From NCBI RefSeq assembly GCF_002135345.1, contig NZ_NEGI01000003.1:186001-250000 (forward strand): DNA of 64,000 bases. The letters are read 5' to 3'. Shown piece by piece: positions 36,792 to 46,062 of the stretch. Under the pieces are notes generated by a model. It saw nothing but the letters and a program-made list of their open reading frames with translations. It had not been told where the DNA came from and did no database searches. The position numbers and the translations under genes are program-made. Within the stretch, counting starts at the first letter, position 1. The number at the start of each line of letters is the position of its first letter. The DNA comes from Acinetobacter sp. ANC 4648. Its GTDB lineage: Bacteria > Pseudomonadota > Gammaproteobacteria > Pseudomonadales > Moraxellaceae.

Positions 36792-39554
36792 TTAAAGTTG
36801 TGGACCAATGAAAAAGTGCAGTCTAATAGGATGTGCTGGATCTGAAATTCCAGCTGCAACATCCAAACGAATTGAGCCAATCGGAGACTTCCAACGAACC
36901 CCTAAACCTAGACTATATTCTGTACCATTTTTAAACTTCTCATCATAAGCATTACCAAAATCTGTAAATACTGCCGCGCGCCAGCCTTCTTTAAATTGAT
37001 AGTTATATTCCAAAGAGCCAACAGCTAAAGCCTGTCCACCCACTTTATAACCATATTCAACTGGCGATAAACTCTTATAATCAAACCCACGCAAACTCTG
37101 ATCACCACCTGCAAAAAACCTTAAGTTGTAAGGTACTTTTTCAAAATCTTTGGTAAAAATATAACCTAGGTCAGCACCGACAACAAACTGATAATCATTG
37201 TTTTCCCCAAATGAATACAAAGCATTCCAACTGGCATTGGCGATCGCCATATTAGTATCCGACAATAGCGACTCACTGCCAAGTTGAACTTTATAACTTT
37301 GTTTAAATCCACGAGTTGGATTCAAACGATTATCACTGCTGGTTTTTGTGGTTTCATAACCGAGTAATAATGATTGTTGTTGTGGTTGTGCTCCAGGTAT
37401 TAAAAACGCATCTGGAATATTGCTGATATCCGTAATTCCTTGCTGAGTAATACGATCTAGACGATAGCGGACACCAATAATATGCTGCCACTCTTTACGT
37501 GAACCTTTAATGATCCGATCTACACCTGCAACTGCTGATTCAATCACTAGACTTAAGTCATTGCCGACAGCATCTCGTTCTTCACGCTCATAACCACCAA
37601 CAACACTAATATAATCATTCAATGGATGTGTATAAGGAATATTATAGCGACCATCAAAGGATTGACGGATTTGTGACAACTCCATATTAGCATCAAACGA
37701 ATGCCCCAGATGGTTAACAATGGCACGTCGATATTGGCTGCGCAAACGCACCCCTGTATCCGTACCATAACCAATACCCGCTTCTAAATTATTTAATTGA
37801 TCTGCATTTAAAGTCACAATTACTGGAATTTTTTTATCGGCACGAGCTTGGTCTTTTAATAAATCCTCTTCAGATTCTTTGCTTTGTTGCTGCACACTCA
37901 TTTGACGTAGGTTTGGATTACTTTCAGCCGGATTAGTTCCTGCAAATTGTTTTTCATCCACAACGTTCTGGGTCACTTCTTGAGCTGAATCTATGGTTTT
38001 TTTCACTTCAGTTTGATTAGAAAATGCGGCTTCATCTATTTTTTGTTGATCAACCAACTTTTGTACATCAGGTGGTAGCTCCAAGGGCTTTTGAATAGGA
38101 TCGGGTTTTACGGCATCAACTAACGTATAATTAAAATAACGTGAGTTGGTTAAGTTATTGGCTAAACCATTCACACGCCAAGCCGTATAATCCGCCCCAT
38201 CTTCCCAAGTGACCAATGTTTTTAATATTTTTAAATCAATTGGTAATGGCTTAGTCGGATCACTCATTTTAAATTCGACTTCACCCAACTTATAACGTTC
38301 ACCAGTTTCATATTTTAAATTTATAAAAGCTTTATTCTGTGGCTGTTCAATTTTGACATCATGCAAACGCCAGTAACTATCAAAAAATCCATTATTTGTC
38401 GCAGCATCTGCTATTTTTGTTTTGGTCTTTTCATATAAACCTTGATTTAAAATATCTCCAACATCTAACTCAGGCAGTACACGAATCACTTGAAATTGCG
38501 CTAAGTTTTTTCCAGCACCCGTAAATTCAATATTTTGCTCTTGAACAATGACTGGATCATTGGGTGTAACACTGACTTTGACTTTTTCAGGAGTCAACTT
38601 TTCAAATTTAAACTGTGCATTGTAGTAGCCCACTGCATGTGCAGCTTGATTGGTGAGCGTACGTAACTGAGGGACTGCTGAATTAAAATCTGAGAACGAT
38701 TCTGTGCTAAAGCTTGATAGTTGCGCCTTAATATTATTGGCCAAAGGCCCTGGGGCCCCTTCTACAACGGCACTAATACGGGGTACTGCCACCAGATTAT
38801 CTTGTGGTGGACGTACTTTATGTAATAAGCGTTTAAAGAAATTGGATTCGACTTTATCTTGATTGGCTGGCTCGAATACAGAGTCAGCAAGCGTCTTGCC
38901 AGATTCATTGGCTTCAACCACAATCCGACTATCAGCTTTAATACTATTCATCAACTGATCGACATTTACAGGTGCTTGACTAATTTCCGTGAGTTCTTGA
39001 TAAGTCGCATCTGTAACTGTTTTTTCTGGAGTAATCGCGACATTATTTCTGAACTTGATCGCTTCATTCTTAGCGGCTTCAGCCTCTTGGTAAATCTCAT
39101 TGACTAAAGATGAGTCCACAGGTGTGATCGATGAACTCGCTAAATCATCAAATTGAATGGGTTTAAAATCTGGAATTTCACTTGGATTTTTTTCTTGTTG
39201 TTGTAACATCACTGCACTATCAAAAGAATTCTGCTGCTGAATACTTTTATTATTTTTCTCTAAGCCAGCCAGTTGCTCATGCGACAAATCTTGTTGATTT
39301 AAATTATCTAGCTGCTGTTTTTGGGTAACCTTGGAAACAGCATCCGCGACAATTTGATCGGATAAATTCGACGTACTTTGGATCGGCCCTGCGATACTAG
39401 AAGGCAGAGTACTTTGTTCTGCAAAAGCAGAAGGTGTAGCAAATACGCTTAAAAAAATACTTGCACACAACAATTTATTGATATCATTCGTGTTCAACAT
39501 GCTCTGCAAACAATGAGCAAGCATGGATTTTTTAAATTTAATTTTTGCTGGCAT
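36792..39554 (-). CDS. tamA: Outer-membrane assembly factor TamA with long N-terminal extension
   Basis: Omp85-family barrel that partners TamB. The C-terminal half (about residues 580-920) is the 16-stranded barrel, with the loop motif FAGGDQSLRGFDY (RGF) and the ending RLHFFIGPQL. POTRA-like sequence occupies roughly 260-480. The protein is 920 residues against about 580 in E. coli: the excess is a 200-residue Gln/Asn/Glu-rich stretch after the signal peptide (which ends near AFA-EQ, residue 45) and a charged insert at about 490-580 just before the barrel. The start at 39554 has GAG upstream; two internal ATGs would also leave a signal peptide. Confidence 0.92.
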   Translation of the reverse strand: MPAKIKFKKSMLAHCLQSMLNTNDINKLLCASIFLSVFATPSAFAEQSTLPSSIAGPIQSTSNLSDQIVADAVSKVTQKQQLDNLNQQDLSHEQLAGLEKNNKSIQQQNSFDSAVMLQQQEKNPSEIPDFKPIQFDDLASSSITPVDSSLVNEIYQEAEAAKNEAIKFRNNVAITPEKTVTDATYQELTEISQAPVNVDQLMNSIKADSRIVVEANESGKTLADSVFEPANQDKVESNFFKRLLHKVRPPQDNLVAVPRISAVVEGAPGPLANNIKAQLSSFSTESFSDFNSAVPQLRTLTNQAAHAVGYYNAQFKFEKLTPEKVKVSVTPNDPVIVQEQNIEFTGAGKNLAQFQVIRVLPELDVGDILNQGLYEKTKTKIADAATNNGFFDSYWRLHDVKIEQPQNKAFINLKYETGERYKLGEVEFKMSDPTKPLPIDLKILKTLVTWEDGADYTAWRVNGLANNLTNSRYFNYTLVDAVKPDPIQKPLELPPDVQKLVDQQKIDEAAFSNQTEVKKTIDSAQEVTQNVVDEKQFAGTNPAESNPNLRQMSVQQQSKESEEDLLKDQARADKKIPVIVTLNADQLNNLEAGIGYGTDTGVRLRSQYRRAIVNHLGHSFDANMELSQIRQSFDGRYNIPYTHPLNDYISVVGGYEREERDAVGNDLSLVIESAVAGVDRIIKGSRKEWQHIIGVRYRLDRITQQGITDISNIPDAFLIPGAQPQQQSLLLGYETTKTSSDNRLNPTRGFKQSYKVQLGSESLLSDTNMAIANASWNALYSFGENNDYQFVVGADLGYIFTKDFEKVPYNLRFFAGGDQSLRGFDYKSLSPVEYGYKVGGQALAVGSLEYNYQFKEGWRAAVFTDFGNAYDEKFKNGTEYSLGLGVRWKSPIGSIRLDVAAGISDPAHPIRLHFFIGPQL

Positions 39555-39733
39555 ACCAAGCTCTAAAATCTCATTATTTAATTGATGTAAAAAATTGCTA
39601 TCTAAAGTGCTACATTACATCTAAATAACGTGTTTTTTCACATTTTTTTTGGCTAAAAACATCATACATGATTTTGCGATACAGTTAACAATTCGTCACA
39701 TTTCTTAATAAAACTTAGTGAAGACATTCAACA

Positions 39734-41053
39734 ATGGAAAAAAATGAGCATATATTAGGTACACGTCGTTTTTTACCGATGTTCCTCACCCAATTTTTTG
39801 GGGCCTTAAATGATAATGTCTTTAAACAATCCTTGTTACTGGTCATTACTTATGGCTGGATTCAGCAACAATCGGCTCATATCAGTACTCTAAACAACCT
39901 TGCTGCACTCTTATTTATTTTACCTTATTTTATTTTCTCTGCGACCGCAGGACAGATTGCAGATAAATATGAACGTTCATTTTTAGTCCGAAATATTAAA
40001 ATATTAGAAATAATCATCATGCTGATTGCTTCAGTTGGATTTTTATTGGGTAATTTGTGGATTCTGTTATTCGCGCTCTTTCTAATGGGGACTCACAGTA
40101 CTTTCTTTGGCCCAATTAAATACGCAATTTTGCCCGATATTTTAAAACCGAATGAGCTGATGTCTGGCAATGCTTTATTCCAGTCGGGAACCTCTATAGC
40201 CATCTTAATTGGGATGATTTTAGGCGGCGCGGTTATCTCAAGCTCACAAGGCAATTTAATTTGGATTAGTTTAACCGTAACCCTGATTGCTGTGATTGGC
40301 TATATCTGTAGTCGTTTTATTTTAAAGCAACCAACCACAAATTTAGACTTAGTCATTGATTGGAATTTTTTCCGTACCAGTTCTGAAACGATTCAATACG
40401 CAAAAAGTTTACCGCTTATTTTTTTAATATTATTAGGGAACTCGTGGTATTGGTTTTATGGGGCAACGTATCTCACGCAAATTCCACAACTGACACAGCA
40501 AAACTTACATGCCAATGAAAATGTCGTGAGTTTATTACTGACCTTTTTTTCGGTCGGCATTGGGGTTGGATCATTACTCTGCCGAAAAATTGGTGGCGCG
40601 GCGGTGAATATCAAAATGGTTCCGATTGGCGCAATTGGATTAACTGTTTTTGCACTTTATTTAGCTGCCAGTTTAGCCTTTATTCCGATGCGCACTGGTG
40701 ACCTCATTGGCATCAGTGAGATGTTTAATCTCGGAATAGCCTATTATCACGTGATGCTTGCTATAACCCTATTGGGAATTAGTGGTGGTTTTTATATCGT
40801 ACCACTTTATGCGATGATGCAAGCTTATGCACCGAAATCGCACCGTGCCCGTGTCGTGGCAGCCAATAATATTTTTAATGCTATTTTCATGGTCTGTTCT
40901 GCAGTTTTCTCTATAATCATCCTAAGTATATTCAAGATTGATATTAAAATACTGTTCTGTATTACTGCAATCTTCAGTGCAATTTTCAGTATCTGGCTAC
41001 TCCTACGACTTCAACCGTTGGCAGCCTCTACCCCTATTTTTTTGGAGGACTAA
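39734..41053 (+). CDS. MFS transporter, LplT-like
   Basis: A 439-residue inner-membrane protein with 12 predicted helices. The N-terminal FLPMFLTQFFGALNDNVFKQSLLLV is the signature of the lysophospholipid transporter LplT group, elsewhere often fused or linked to an acyltransferase (Aas). No acyltransferase is adjacent here, so lysophospholipid transport is likely but unproved. It is divergent from tamA across 179 bases, and its stop lies directly before coq7 with the coq7 ribosome site inside its last codons, so the two are coupled. Confidence 0.85.
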   Translation: MEKNEHILGTRRFLPMFLTQFFGALNDNVFKQSLLLVITYGWIQQQSAHISTLNNLAALLFILPYFIFSATAGQIADKYERSFLVRNIKILEIIIMLIASVGFLLGNLWILLFALFLMGTHSTFFGPIKYAILPDILKPNELMSGNALFQSGTSIAILIGMILGGAVISSSQGNLIWISLTVTLIAVIGYICSRFILKQPTTNLDLVIDWNFFRTSSETIQYAKSLPLIFLILLGNSWYWFYGATYLTQIPQLTQQNLHANENVVSLLLTFFSVGIGVGSLLCRKIGGAAVNIKMVPIGAIGLTVFALYLAASLAFIPMRTGDLIGISEMFNLGIAYYHVMLAITLLGISGGFYIVPLYAMMQAYAPKSHRARVVAANNIFNAIFMVCSAVFSIIILSIFKIDIKILFCITAIFSAIFSIWLLLRLQPLAASTPIFLED

Positions 41054-41054
41054 A

Positions 41055-41690
41055 ATGCGTCAATACACTGGCATAGACAAACTGATCAACTCATTTGATC
41101 AAGCCTTAAGAAGCCTGGTTCCCGGTGTGACTTCTGCACAAAGAGCAAACCCTTCAAATGATGTAGAAACTAAATTAGGTGTGAGTGAAGCACGTCATGT
41201 TGCGGGCTTAATGCGTGTTAATCATAGTGGTGAAGTTTGTGCTCAAGCGCTTTATCATGGTCAAGCTTTAACAGCGAAACTCCCCAATGTGCGTCGTGAA
41301 ATGGAATTTGCCGCAATTGAGGAGCAAGACCATCTAGCATGGTGTGAAGATCGTTTAAAAGAATTGGATAGTCATACCAGTTTATTCAACCCTGTTTGGT
41401 ATGGACTGTCTTTTGGTATGGGTGCAATTGCTGGACTTGCAGGTGACAAATATAGTTTAGGCTTTGTAGCCGAAACTGAACGCCAAGTCAGTATGCATCT
41501 GCAACACCACATTAGTCAGTTACCTGCACAAGATGAACGTTCACGTAAAATCTTGGTTCAAATGAATGAAGATGAATTACATCATCGTGATACCGCTTTA
41601 AATGCTGGGGGTGTCGACCTACCCATTCCAGTTAAAATTACCATGACAGCTATTTCTAAGTTAATGACCAAAACCAGTTATTTTATTTGA
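41055..41690 (+). CDS. coq7: 2-polyprenyl-3-methyl-6-methoxy-1,4-benzoquinone monooxygenase (Coq7)
   Basis: Diiron enzyme for the C6 hydroxylation step of ubiquinone synthesis; it replaces UbiF in many bacteria. The 211-residue protein shows the diiron ligands in HSGEVCAQALYHGQ, AIEEQDHLAWCEDRL and DELHHRDTALNAGG. The ATG at 41055 follows GGAGG in the tail of the upstream transporter gene and gives the family N-terminus; a longer frame inside that gene is not real. Confidence 0.95.
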   Translation: MRQYTGIDKLINSFDQALRSLVPGVTSAQRANPSNDVETKLGVSEARHVAGLMRVNHSGEVCAQALYHGQALTAKLPNVRREMEFAAIEEQDHLAWCEDRLKELDSHTSLFNPVWYGLSFGMGAIAGLAGDKYSLGFVAETERQVSMHLQHHISQLPAQDERSRKILVQMNEDELHHRDTALNAGGVDLPIPVKITMTAISKLMTKTSYFI

Positions 41691-41724
41691 TTGATTTTAA
41701 TATTTTTGTGATTACAAATAACAT

Positions 41725-41752
41725 AATAAGTCCACTTCTTAGTGGACTTATT
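41725..41752 (+). terminator. Terminator after coq7
   Basis: A perfect 12-bp stem (AATAAGTCCACT with its complement) around TCTT lies 34 bases past the coq7 stop and should end the transporter-coq7 transcript. Confidence 0.75.
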
Positions 41753-41876
41753 ATTATCAGTAAATTTTATAGAATCGACTTAGCACTGTTATCTTCCCCG
41801 ATCATTTTGGTGATTAATCATAATCTTGCTATAATGCTGCAATCGAAATAAATTATGTAATTTTGGAAAGACTAGC

Positions 41877-42062
41877 ATGAACCCAAAAGTTACTGAGAAA
41901 AAACCCTTACCATGGTTGCTCATGGGATTAGGACTTTTAGTTCCTGTTTTTATTATTGTCATGGCCTTTTTTGCAGCGAAAAGTGATGCTGAGACTAAAA
42001 AGAAATACCAACAACAACATGCAGAAATTGCGAAAAAGCACGCTCAAATGACAAAAAACTAA
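41877..42062 (+). CDS. Small single-pass membrane protein
   Basis: A 61-residue protein with one membrane helix (WLLMGLGLLVPVFIIVMAFFA, about residues 13-33, here in two overlapping hydrophobic blocks) and a charged lysine/glutamine-rich tail. GGAAAG lies about ten bases before the ATG. Function unknown. It has its own upstream region after the coq7 terminator. The 290 bases after it, up to folK, show no gene. Confidence 0.75.
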   Translation: MNPKVTEKKPLPWLLMGLGLLVPVFIIVMAFFAAKSDAETKKKYQQQHAEIAKKHAQMTKN

Positions 42063-42352
42063 TAACGCAATATCTCTTTTATAACCTTAGTCAATTCAAG
42101 ATGTCTAGTTCTGGATCTAGGTATTCAATATTAAATACCTTTAATTTTTAAAGATGAGCTGACTGTATACTTCTTTGCAAAAATTGAATGTGATGAAATT
42201 AGAAATATATTCTTAAACACTGCTAATTAATTAGCTAACTTTTAAATATTTGAAAAATTTTATATTCTAGCATTAATAATGCAGCTAAAAATAATTTAGA
42301 TTGTTGTTAAAGTTATAAGGGTTAGTCACATTTTAAAAATATTCTTCTCACT

Positions 42353-42799
42353 TTATCCAACTCTTGCATCACAACTTACAATAGGAAACTGATGTTCCAC
42401 GTGACCAAATTTTGGATCTTTCCAGATGTCTAGCATTGGAATTTTCACATCTAATGCTAAAGGGATTTTCTTCGGATTAAATTGCATCTTGGCTAGATCT
42501 GATCCCCATGCAATTAAATCGGCATCTAAAGTGATTTGATGCGAAGGACGCACCCGACCTGAATCAGCTTCCATTTGCTTCAGTAAAGTCATTATCTCAT
42601 TGACAGTCAAATGACTTTTGAGCAAACAAGCAGAATTCCAATAGTCTGTACCGACACCATCCCGACAAGGGATCAAATAAATATGAGAAAATATCACATC
42701 ACCCAAAGTAGAAATTTGTGCAATAGCCGTCTGGAAATTTTGTTTAGGGTGGCAATTACTCGCTAATGCTAGGGCGAATATCGTTTCGGTGGCGTTCAA
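42353..42799 (-). CDS. folK: 2-amino-4-hydroxy-6-hydroxymethyldihydropteridine diphosphokinase FolK (divergent)
   Basis: Pyrophosphorylates the pterin precursor in folate synthesis. The 148-residue protein is divergent from E. coli HPPK but keeps FALALASN at the start, FSHIYLIPCRDG, DYWNSACLL and the RVRPSHQITLDADLIAWG metal-binding segment (D-x-D type). The start is TTG at 42799, with AGGAA six bases upstream inside folB; the genes overlap by 44 bases. It directly follows folB, the preceding enzyme of the pathway. Confidence 0.85.
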   Translation of the reverse strand: MNATETIFALALASNCHPKQNFQTAIAQISTLGDVIFSHIYLIPCRDGVGTDYWNSACLLKSHLTVNEIMTLLKQMEADSGRVRPSHQITLDADLIAWGSDLAKMQFNPKKIPLALDVKIPMLDIWKDPKFGHVEHQFPIVSCDARVG

Positions 42800-43136
42800 G
42801 ACGAATTCCTACAGAATTTGCTTGCGCGATAATGGCAGGCTTACGGATAGTGATCTTAATCGAATCTATAGCTGGGAAGGTAGTAAAAAGTGCACTTAAC
42901 ACCAATTTAGCCGCATGTTCGATCAATTTCGGAGCTGCTATCTGAATGACTTTAGCTGAAATTTCACAAATTTCTGCATAATTTAATGTATCTTGTAATT
43001 CATCTGAATTAGATGCTTGCTCTAAATTAGTATAAATAGTCATATCTAACATTAAAGGTTGAATAATTTGACGTTCCCAATTGAAACAGCCAACCACCGT
43101 ATCGACCTTTAGACCTTCAATAACAATTGCATCCAT
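42756..43136 (-). CDS. folB: Dihydroneopterin aldolase FolB
   Basis: Cleaves dihydroneopterin to the HPPK substrate. The 126-residue protein begins MDAIVIEGLKVDTVVGCFNWERQ, the family N-terminus, and holds the active-site lysine region in APKLIEHAAKLV and the closing motif ITIRKPAIIAQANSVGIRL. The ATG at 43136 has AAGG six bases upstream; an in-frame start eleven codons earlier adds nothing conserved. It overlaps folK. Confidence 0.92.
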   Translation of the reverse strand: MDAIVIEGLKVDTVVGCFNWERQIIQPLMLDMTIYTNLEQASNSDELQDTLNYAEICEISAKVIQIAAPKLIEHAAKLVLSALFTTFPAIDSIKITIRKPAIIAQANSVGIRLERHRNDIRPSISE

Positions 43137-43205
43137 AGCAAACCTTTTATTCATTTCTAACTCAATCACCTCTCCAGATAAAGAGAGATGATCAGTGATT
43201 TAAAA

Positions 43206-44504
43206 TTAATTTTTTAACAATATCTGTGGATCAATATTCTGCACCATTTGTAATCTTTGGTCTGCGTAAATATCGGTATATGGTGCAAGAATGCGCATAA
43301 AGCGATCAAAGTACAACATTTGCTTAAATAACAAGGCAAAATCACGTGGGAATTTGATGCCATGACGTTCACCTACACCCACCATATCCATCATGATATC
43401 GTTTAAATCAGCAGGATTCGAACTGAGTATTTGCTGTGGGTCTGCCATCAACACGCCACTAAACAAACGCTCTAAATCGGCTGCTAAAACATCAGTATCA
43501 ATATGTTTACTGGTCATACCCATATTCAACATATTTTTTGCCATTGCTGGATAATCCGTCCGTTGCAATGCATCCATAAAGGCCATACATGCTGTCCAAA
43601 CTTCCGGCTTTAATTGACCGACAATACCAAAATCGATGAATCCAATTCGGCCATCCTCAAGTAACATCAGATTACCTGCATGTAAGTCAGCATGAAAACT
43701 TTTGCACATCATTAAACTACCAAACCAAGTATTCATTGCTGTAACGAGCACTTGGGATGGATCTTTTGCAACCCTTTTCACGACTTCAAAATCGGTTAAA
43801 GGTACGCCATATAGACGTTGCATGGTCAGTACACGGCGAGTTGAATATTGATGATAGACTTTTGGAGCAGTTGCAGCTTGATTTTGAGTAACATTCAAAT
43901 AATTAACAAAATCATCTATATTTTGTGCTTCTTCAATAAAATCGACTTCACGTACCATTCGCGTTTTAATTTCATCAACAATATCTGCCAGCGAAGCAAA
44001 CTTCACTTTCGGTACCGCTTTTTCTAAAATTTTAGTCGCCCAATGCAGTACATTTAAGTCAGTATAGAGAATAGTTTCTACACCTGGCTTTTGCACTTTA
44101 ATCACAACATCTTCACCACTGACCAATTTGGCAGCGTGAACTTGTGCAATAGACGCAGATGCCAATGGCTTTTCTTCAATTGATGCAAAAATTTCGTCTA
44201 AATTTCGGCCTGCAAATTCAGATGCTAAAACACCTTGTACATAACTAAAAGGTAATGATGGGGTTTGATCCAAACAGCCCTGAAATTCTTCCACATATTC
44301 ACGTGGAAATAGCGATGGCGTACTGGCAATAAATTGACCCAGTTTAATATAGGTAGAACCCAATGATTCAAACGTTTCACGCATCAATTTTGCGTTACTA
44401 GGTTTTTCAGTAGCATATTTAATGCCTGCTCTTGCTGCGATTACCGCAGTTTCCCCAACTCGGGCAACTGAGCGCAGTCCATCTAACCAGATATTGTTTT
44501 TCAT
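43206..44504 (-). CDS. ABC1/UbiB-family atypical kinase
   Basis: A 432-residue member of the ABC1 (AarF/UbiB/ADCK) family. The family KxGQ motif is present as YIKLGQFIAS near residue 53, the A-rich nucleotide loop as LASASIAQVHAA, and the catalytic and metal motifs as FHADLHAGN and FIDFGIVG. Unlike classic UbiB of about 540 residues it lacks the C-terminal hydrophobic helices, so it may be a paralogue rather than the ubiquinone factor itself. It stands between moeB-like and folB genes with short gaps. Confidence 0.88.
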   Translation of the reverse strand: MKNNIWLDGLRSVARVGETAVIAARAGIKYATEKPSNAKLMRETFESLGSTYIKLGQFIASTPSLFPREYVEEFQGCLDQTPSLPFSYVQGVLASEFAGRNLDEIFASIEEKPLASASIAQVHAAKLVSGEDVVIKVQKPGVETILYTDLNVLHWATKILEKAVPKVKFASLADIVDEIKTRMVREVDFIEEAQNIDDFVNYLNVTQNQAATAPKVYHQYSTRRVLTMQRLYGVPLTDFEVVKRVAKDPSQVLVTAMNTWFGSLMMCKSFHADLHAGNLMLLEDGRIGFIDFGIVGQLKPEVWTACMAFMDALQRTDYPAMAKNMLNMGMTSKHIDTDVLAADLERLFSGVLMADPQQILSSNPADLNDIMMDMVGVGERHGIKFPRDFALLFKQMLYFDRFMRILAPYTDIYADQRLQMVQNIDPQILLKN

Positions 44505-44543
44505 AATGTCTAAGTAGAATTAAATTAGTCTGAGTGTAACAAA

Positions 44544-45332
44544 TTAATGTGTATTTGCAGAATGGCTTGCCTGACAGTTTGAGCAATCTCTCTCTTTTTC
44601 AAATGCCAAAATACGTTGTTGCATCGTCAAACCATCCCATAGCAGCAGCTTTTGCTTAAGTGGTGTTTTGGCGAGACCTAAAAATAATAAAGCATGATGA
44701 GCCTGCAAACTTGCCATCACATTTGGCGTCGTTGCGAGTACACCTGAATCTGCACAACGCCAGTTTTCACTGGCATGCTCTACTTTTGGAAATAAACATT
44801 CATAACAAGCTGACTCGCCTTCAACCATAAACAATTGACCATGAAAACCAATTGCTGAGGCACTGATTAAAGGAATATTAAACTGGGTACAAATTTGATT
44901 GACCAAATAACGAGTCGTAAAATTATCACAACCATCTAAAACCAAATCTTGCGATATAATCAGGTGTTGAGCGTTGCTTTCATCTAGTTTAGCTGTATAG
45001 CTTTCTATGCGGATATGCGGATTGATCTGATACAAACGTTTGGCCAAAACTTCAGCTTTATAAAATCCAATATCCTGCTCGGTATATGCAATTTGACGTT
45101 GTAAATTACTCATTTCAATAGTGTCTGCATCAATGAGTGTAATTTTTCCCACTCCTGCGCGTGCAAGTAATTCTGCGGTAGTACAGCCAATACCCCCGCA
45201 GCCCACAATCAATACATTCGTAAGTTTTAGTTTTTCTTGTGCATCTAAATCCCAGCCATCAAGGAGAATCTGCCGTGAATAAAGGTGCAATTCAGATTCC
45301 GTGAGCTCTAAATCTATTTCTATTGAATCCAT
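44544..45332 (-). CDS. MoeB/ThiF-family adenylyltransferase
   Basis: E1-like enzyme that adenylates the C-terminal glycine of a sulfur-carrier protein such as MoaD or ThiS. The 262-residue protein has the nucleotide-binding VLIVGCGGIGCTTAELLARAG, the LIDADTIEMSNLQRQ motif and two CxxC zinc pairs (CYECLFP and CSNCQ). There is no C-terminal rhodanese domain. MoeB and ThiF cannot be separated without the partner gene, and neither moaD nor thiS is adjacent. An in-frame GTG one codon upstream is an alternative start. Confidence 0.88.
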   Translation of the reverse strand: MDSIEIDLELTESELHLYSRQILLDGWDLDAQEKLKLTNVLIVGCGGIGCTTAELLARAGVGKITLIDADTIEMSNLQRQIAYTEQDIGFYKAEVLAKRLYQINPHIRIESYTAKLDESNAQHLIISQDLVLDGCDNFTTRYLVNQICTQFNIPLISASAIGFHGQLFMVEGESACYECLFPKVEHASENWRCADSGVLATTPNVMASLQAHHALLFLGLAKTPLKQKLLLWDGLTMQQRILAFEKERDCSNCQASHSANTH

Positions 45333-45846
45333 CACTAGCTATCCTACTGAAAAGATGAATAAATATGCGTTGATAAATTATAAATTAAATGAACCAAGTC
45401 TTCAGTGAATGTTTTGCAATTTAATCACATCCATAGATCACACTATTTCTCAGCCAAACTTATATTTTTATGTAAATCCATCCACATATTACTTTATTTC
45501 AAATTTGGCATTTTTATTGCCCGCCATCAAATATATATCAAAATCTTTGTGGTATAAGCTCTTGAACAGCATAAACATGATGACTATTCAATGCTGATAA
45601 TTTTGAGTACTCCAACCATTAACTGCTTTAACTATTGAGTTAAATTATTGAAATTTGACAATATTATTATTCTATATATCATGGTTATTATATTCAGTGA
45701 ATTCATAGCAAATATTGCCCCCACTCAATATCAATCTAAATAACACCACCTCATATCCAACTATAGCGATTCGCGATGTTTTTAATATTGGATAGAGAAA
45801 CGGTGAGTTTCATCGTGAGATGTCTGCTTCGTTTGGAGTTTTAATA

Positions 45847-45960
45847 ATGATATTCAAAACTGTAAAACAATTGTTTTGTAAACATGACTTTATCAAATAT
45901 GAAACTCAGCACCTATTTGTTGCTGAGTGCTTAAAATGTGGTCTTACCTTTCCCCATTAA
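45847..45960 (+). CDS. 37-residue zinc-ribbon-like microprotein
   Basis: A short open frame reading MIFKTVKQLFCKHDFIKYE then TQHLFVAECLKCGLTFPH. It has a Cys-x-His pair near residue 11 and a Cys-x-x-Cys pair near residue 29, the layout of a tiny zinc ribbon, and GGAG stands eight bases before the ATG. The codon composition looks coding and a hairpin follows the stop by nine bases. Function unknown; similar small CxH...CxxC proteins are seen in phage and chromosomal islets. The 511 bases before it, back to the MoeB-like gene, contain no convincing gene. Confidence 0.6.
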   Translation: MIFKTVKQLFCKHDFIKYETQHLFVAECLKCGLTFPH

Positions 45961-45968
45961 AGTTTTAC

Positions 45969-45993
45969 GAAAACCGTCTTAAAAACGGTTTTC
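45969..45993 (+). terminator. Hairpin after the microprotein gene
   Basis: GAAAACCGT and ACGGTTTTC pair around a seven-base loop, nine bases beyond the stop. The T run is four bases within the stem, so it is a moderate terminator; it could also serve the convergent acyl-CoA synthetase gene. Confidence 0.5.
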
Positions 45994-46062
45994 AACATTT
46001 GGATAAAAGCACTCTTTCAGGTGCAAAACATAGAATAGAACTATTTCAATTTTTTAAATTAC

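Noticed and set aside
45409..45597. 62-codon plus-strand frame downstream of the MoeB-like gene region
   Set aside because: No ribosome site and no recognisable features; composition fits chance in AT-rich sequence.
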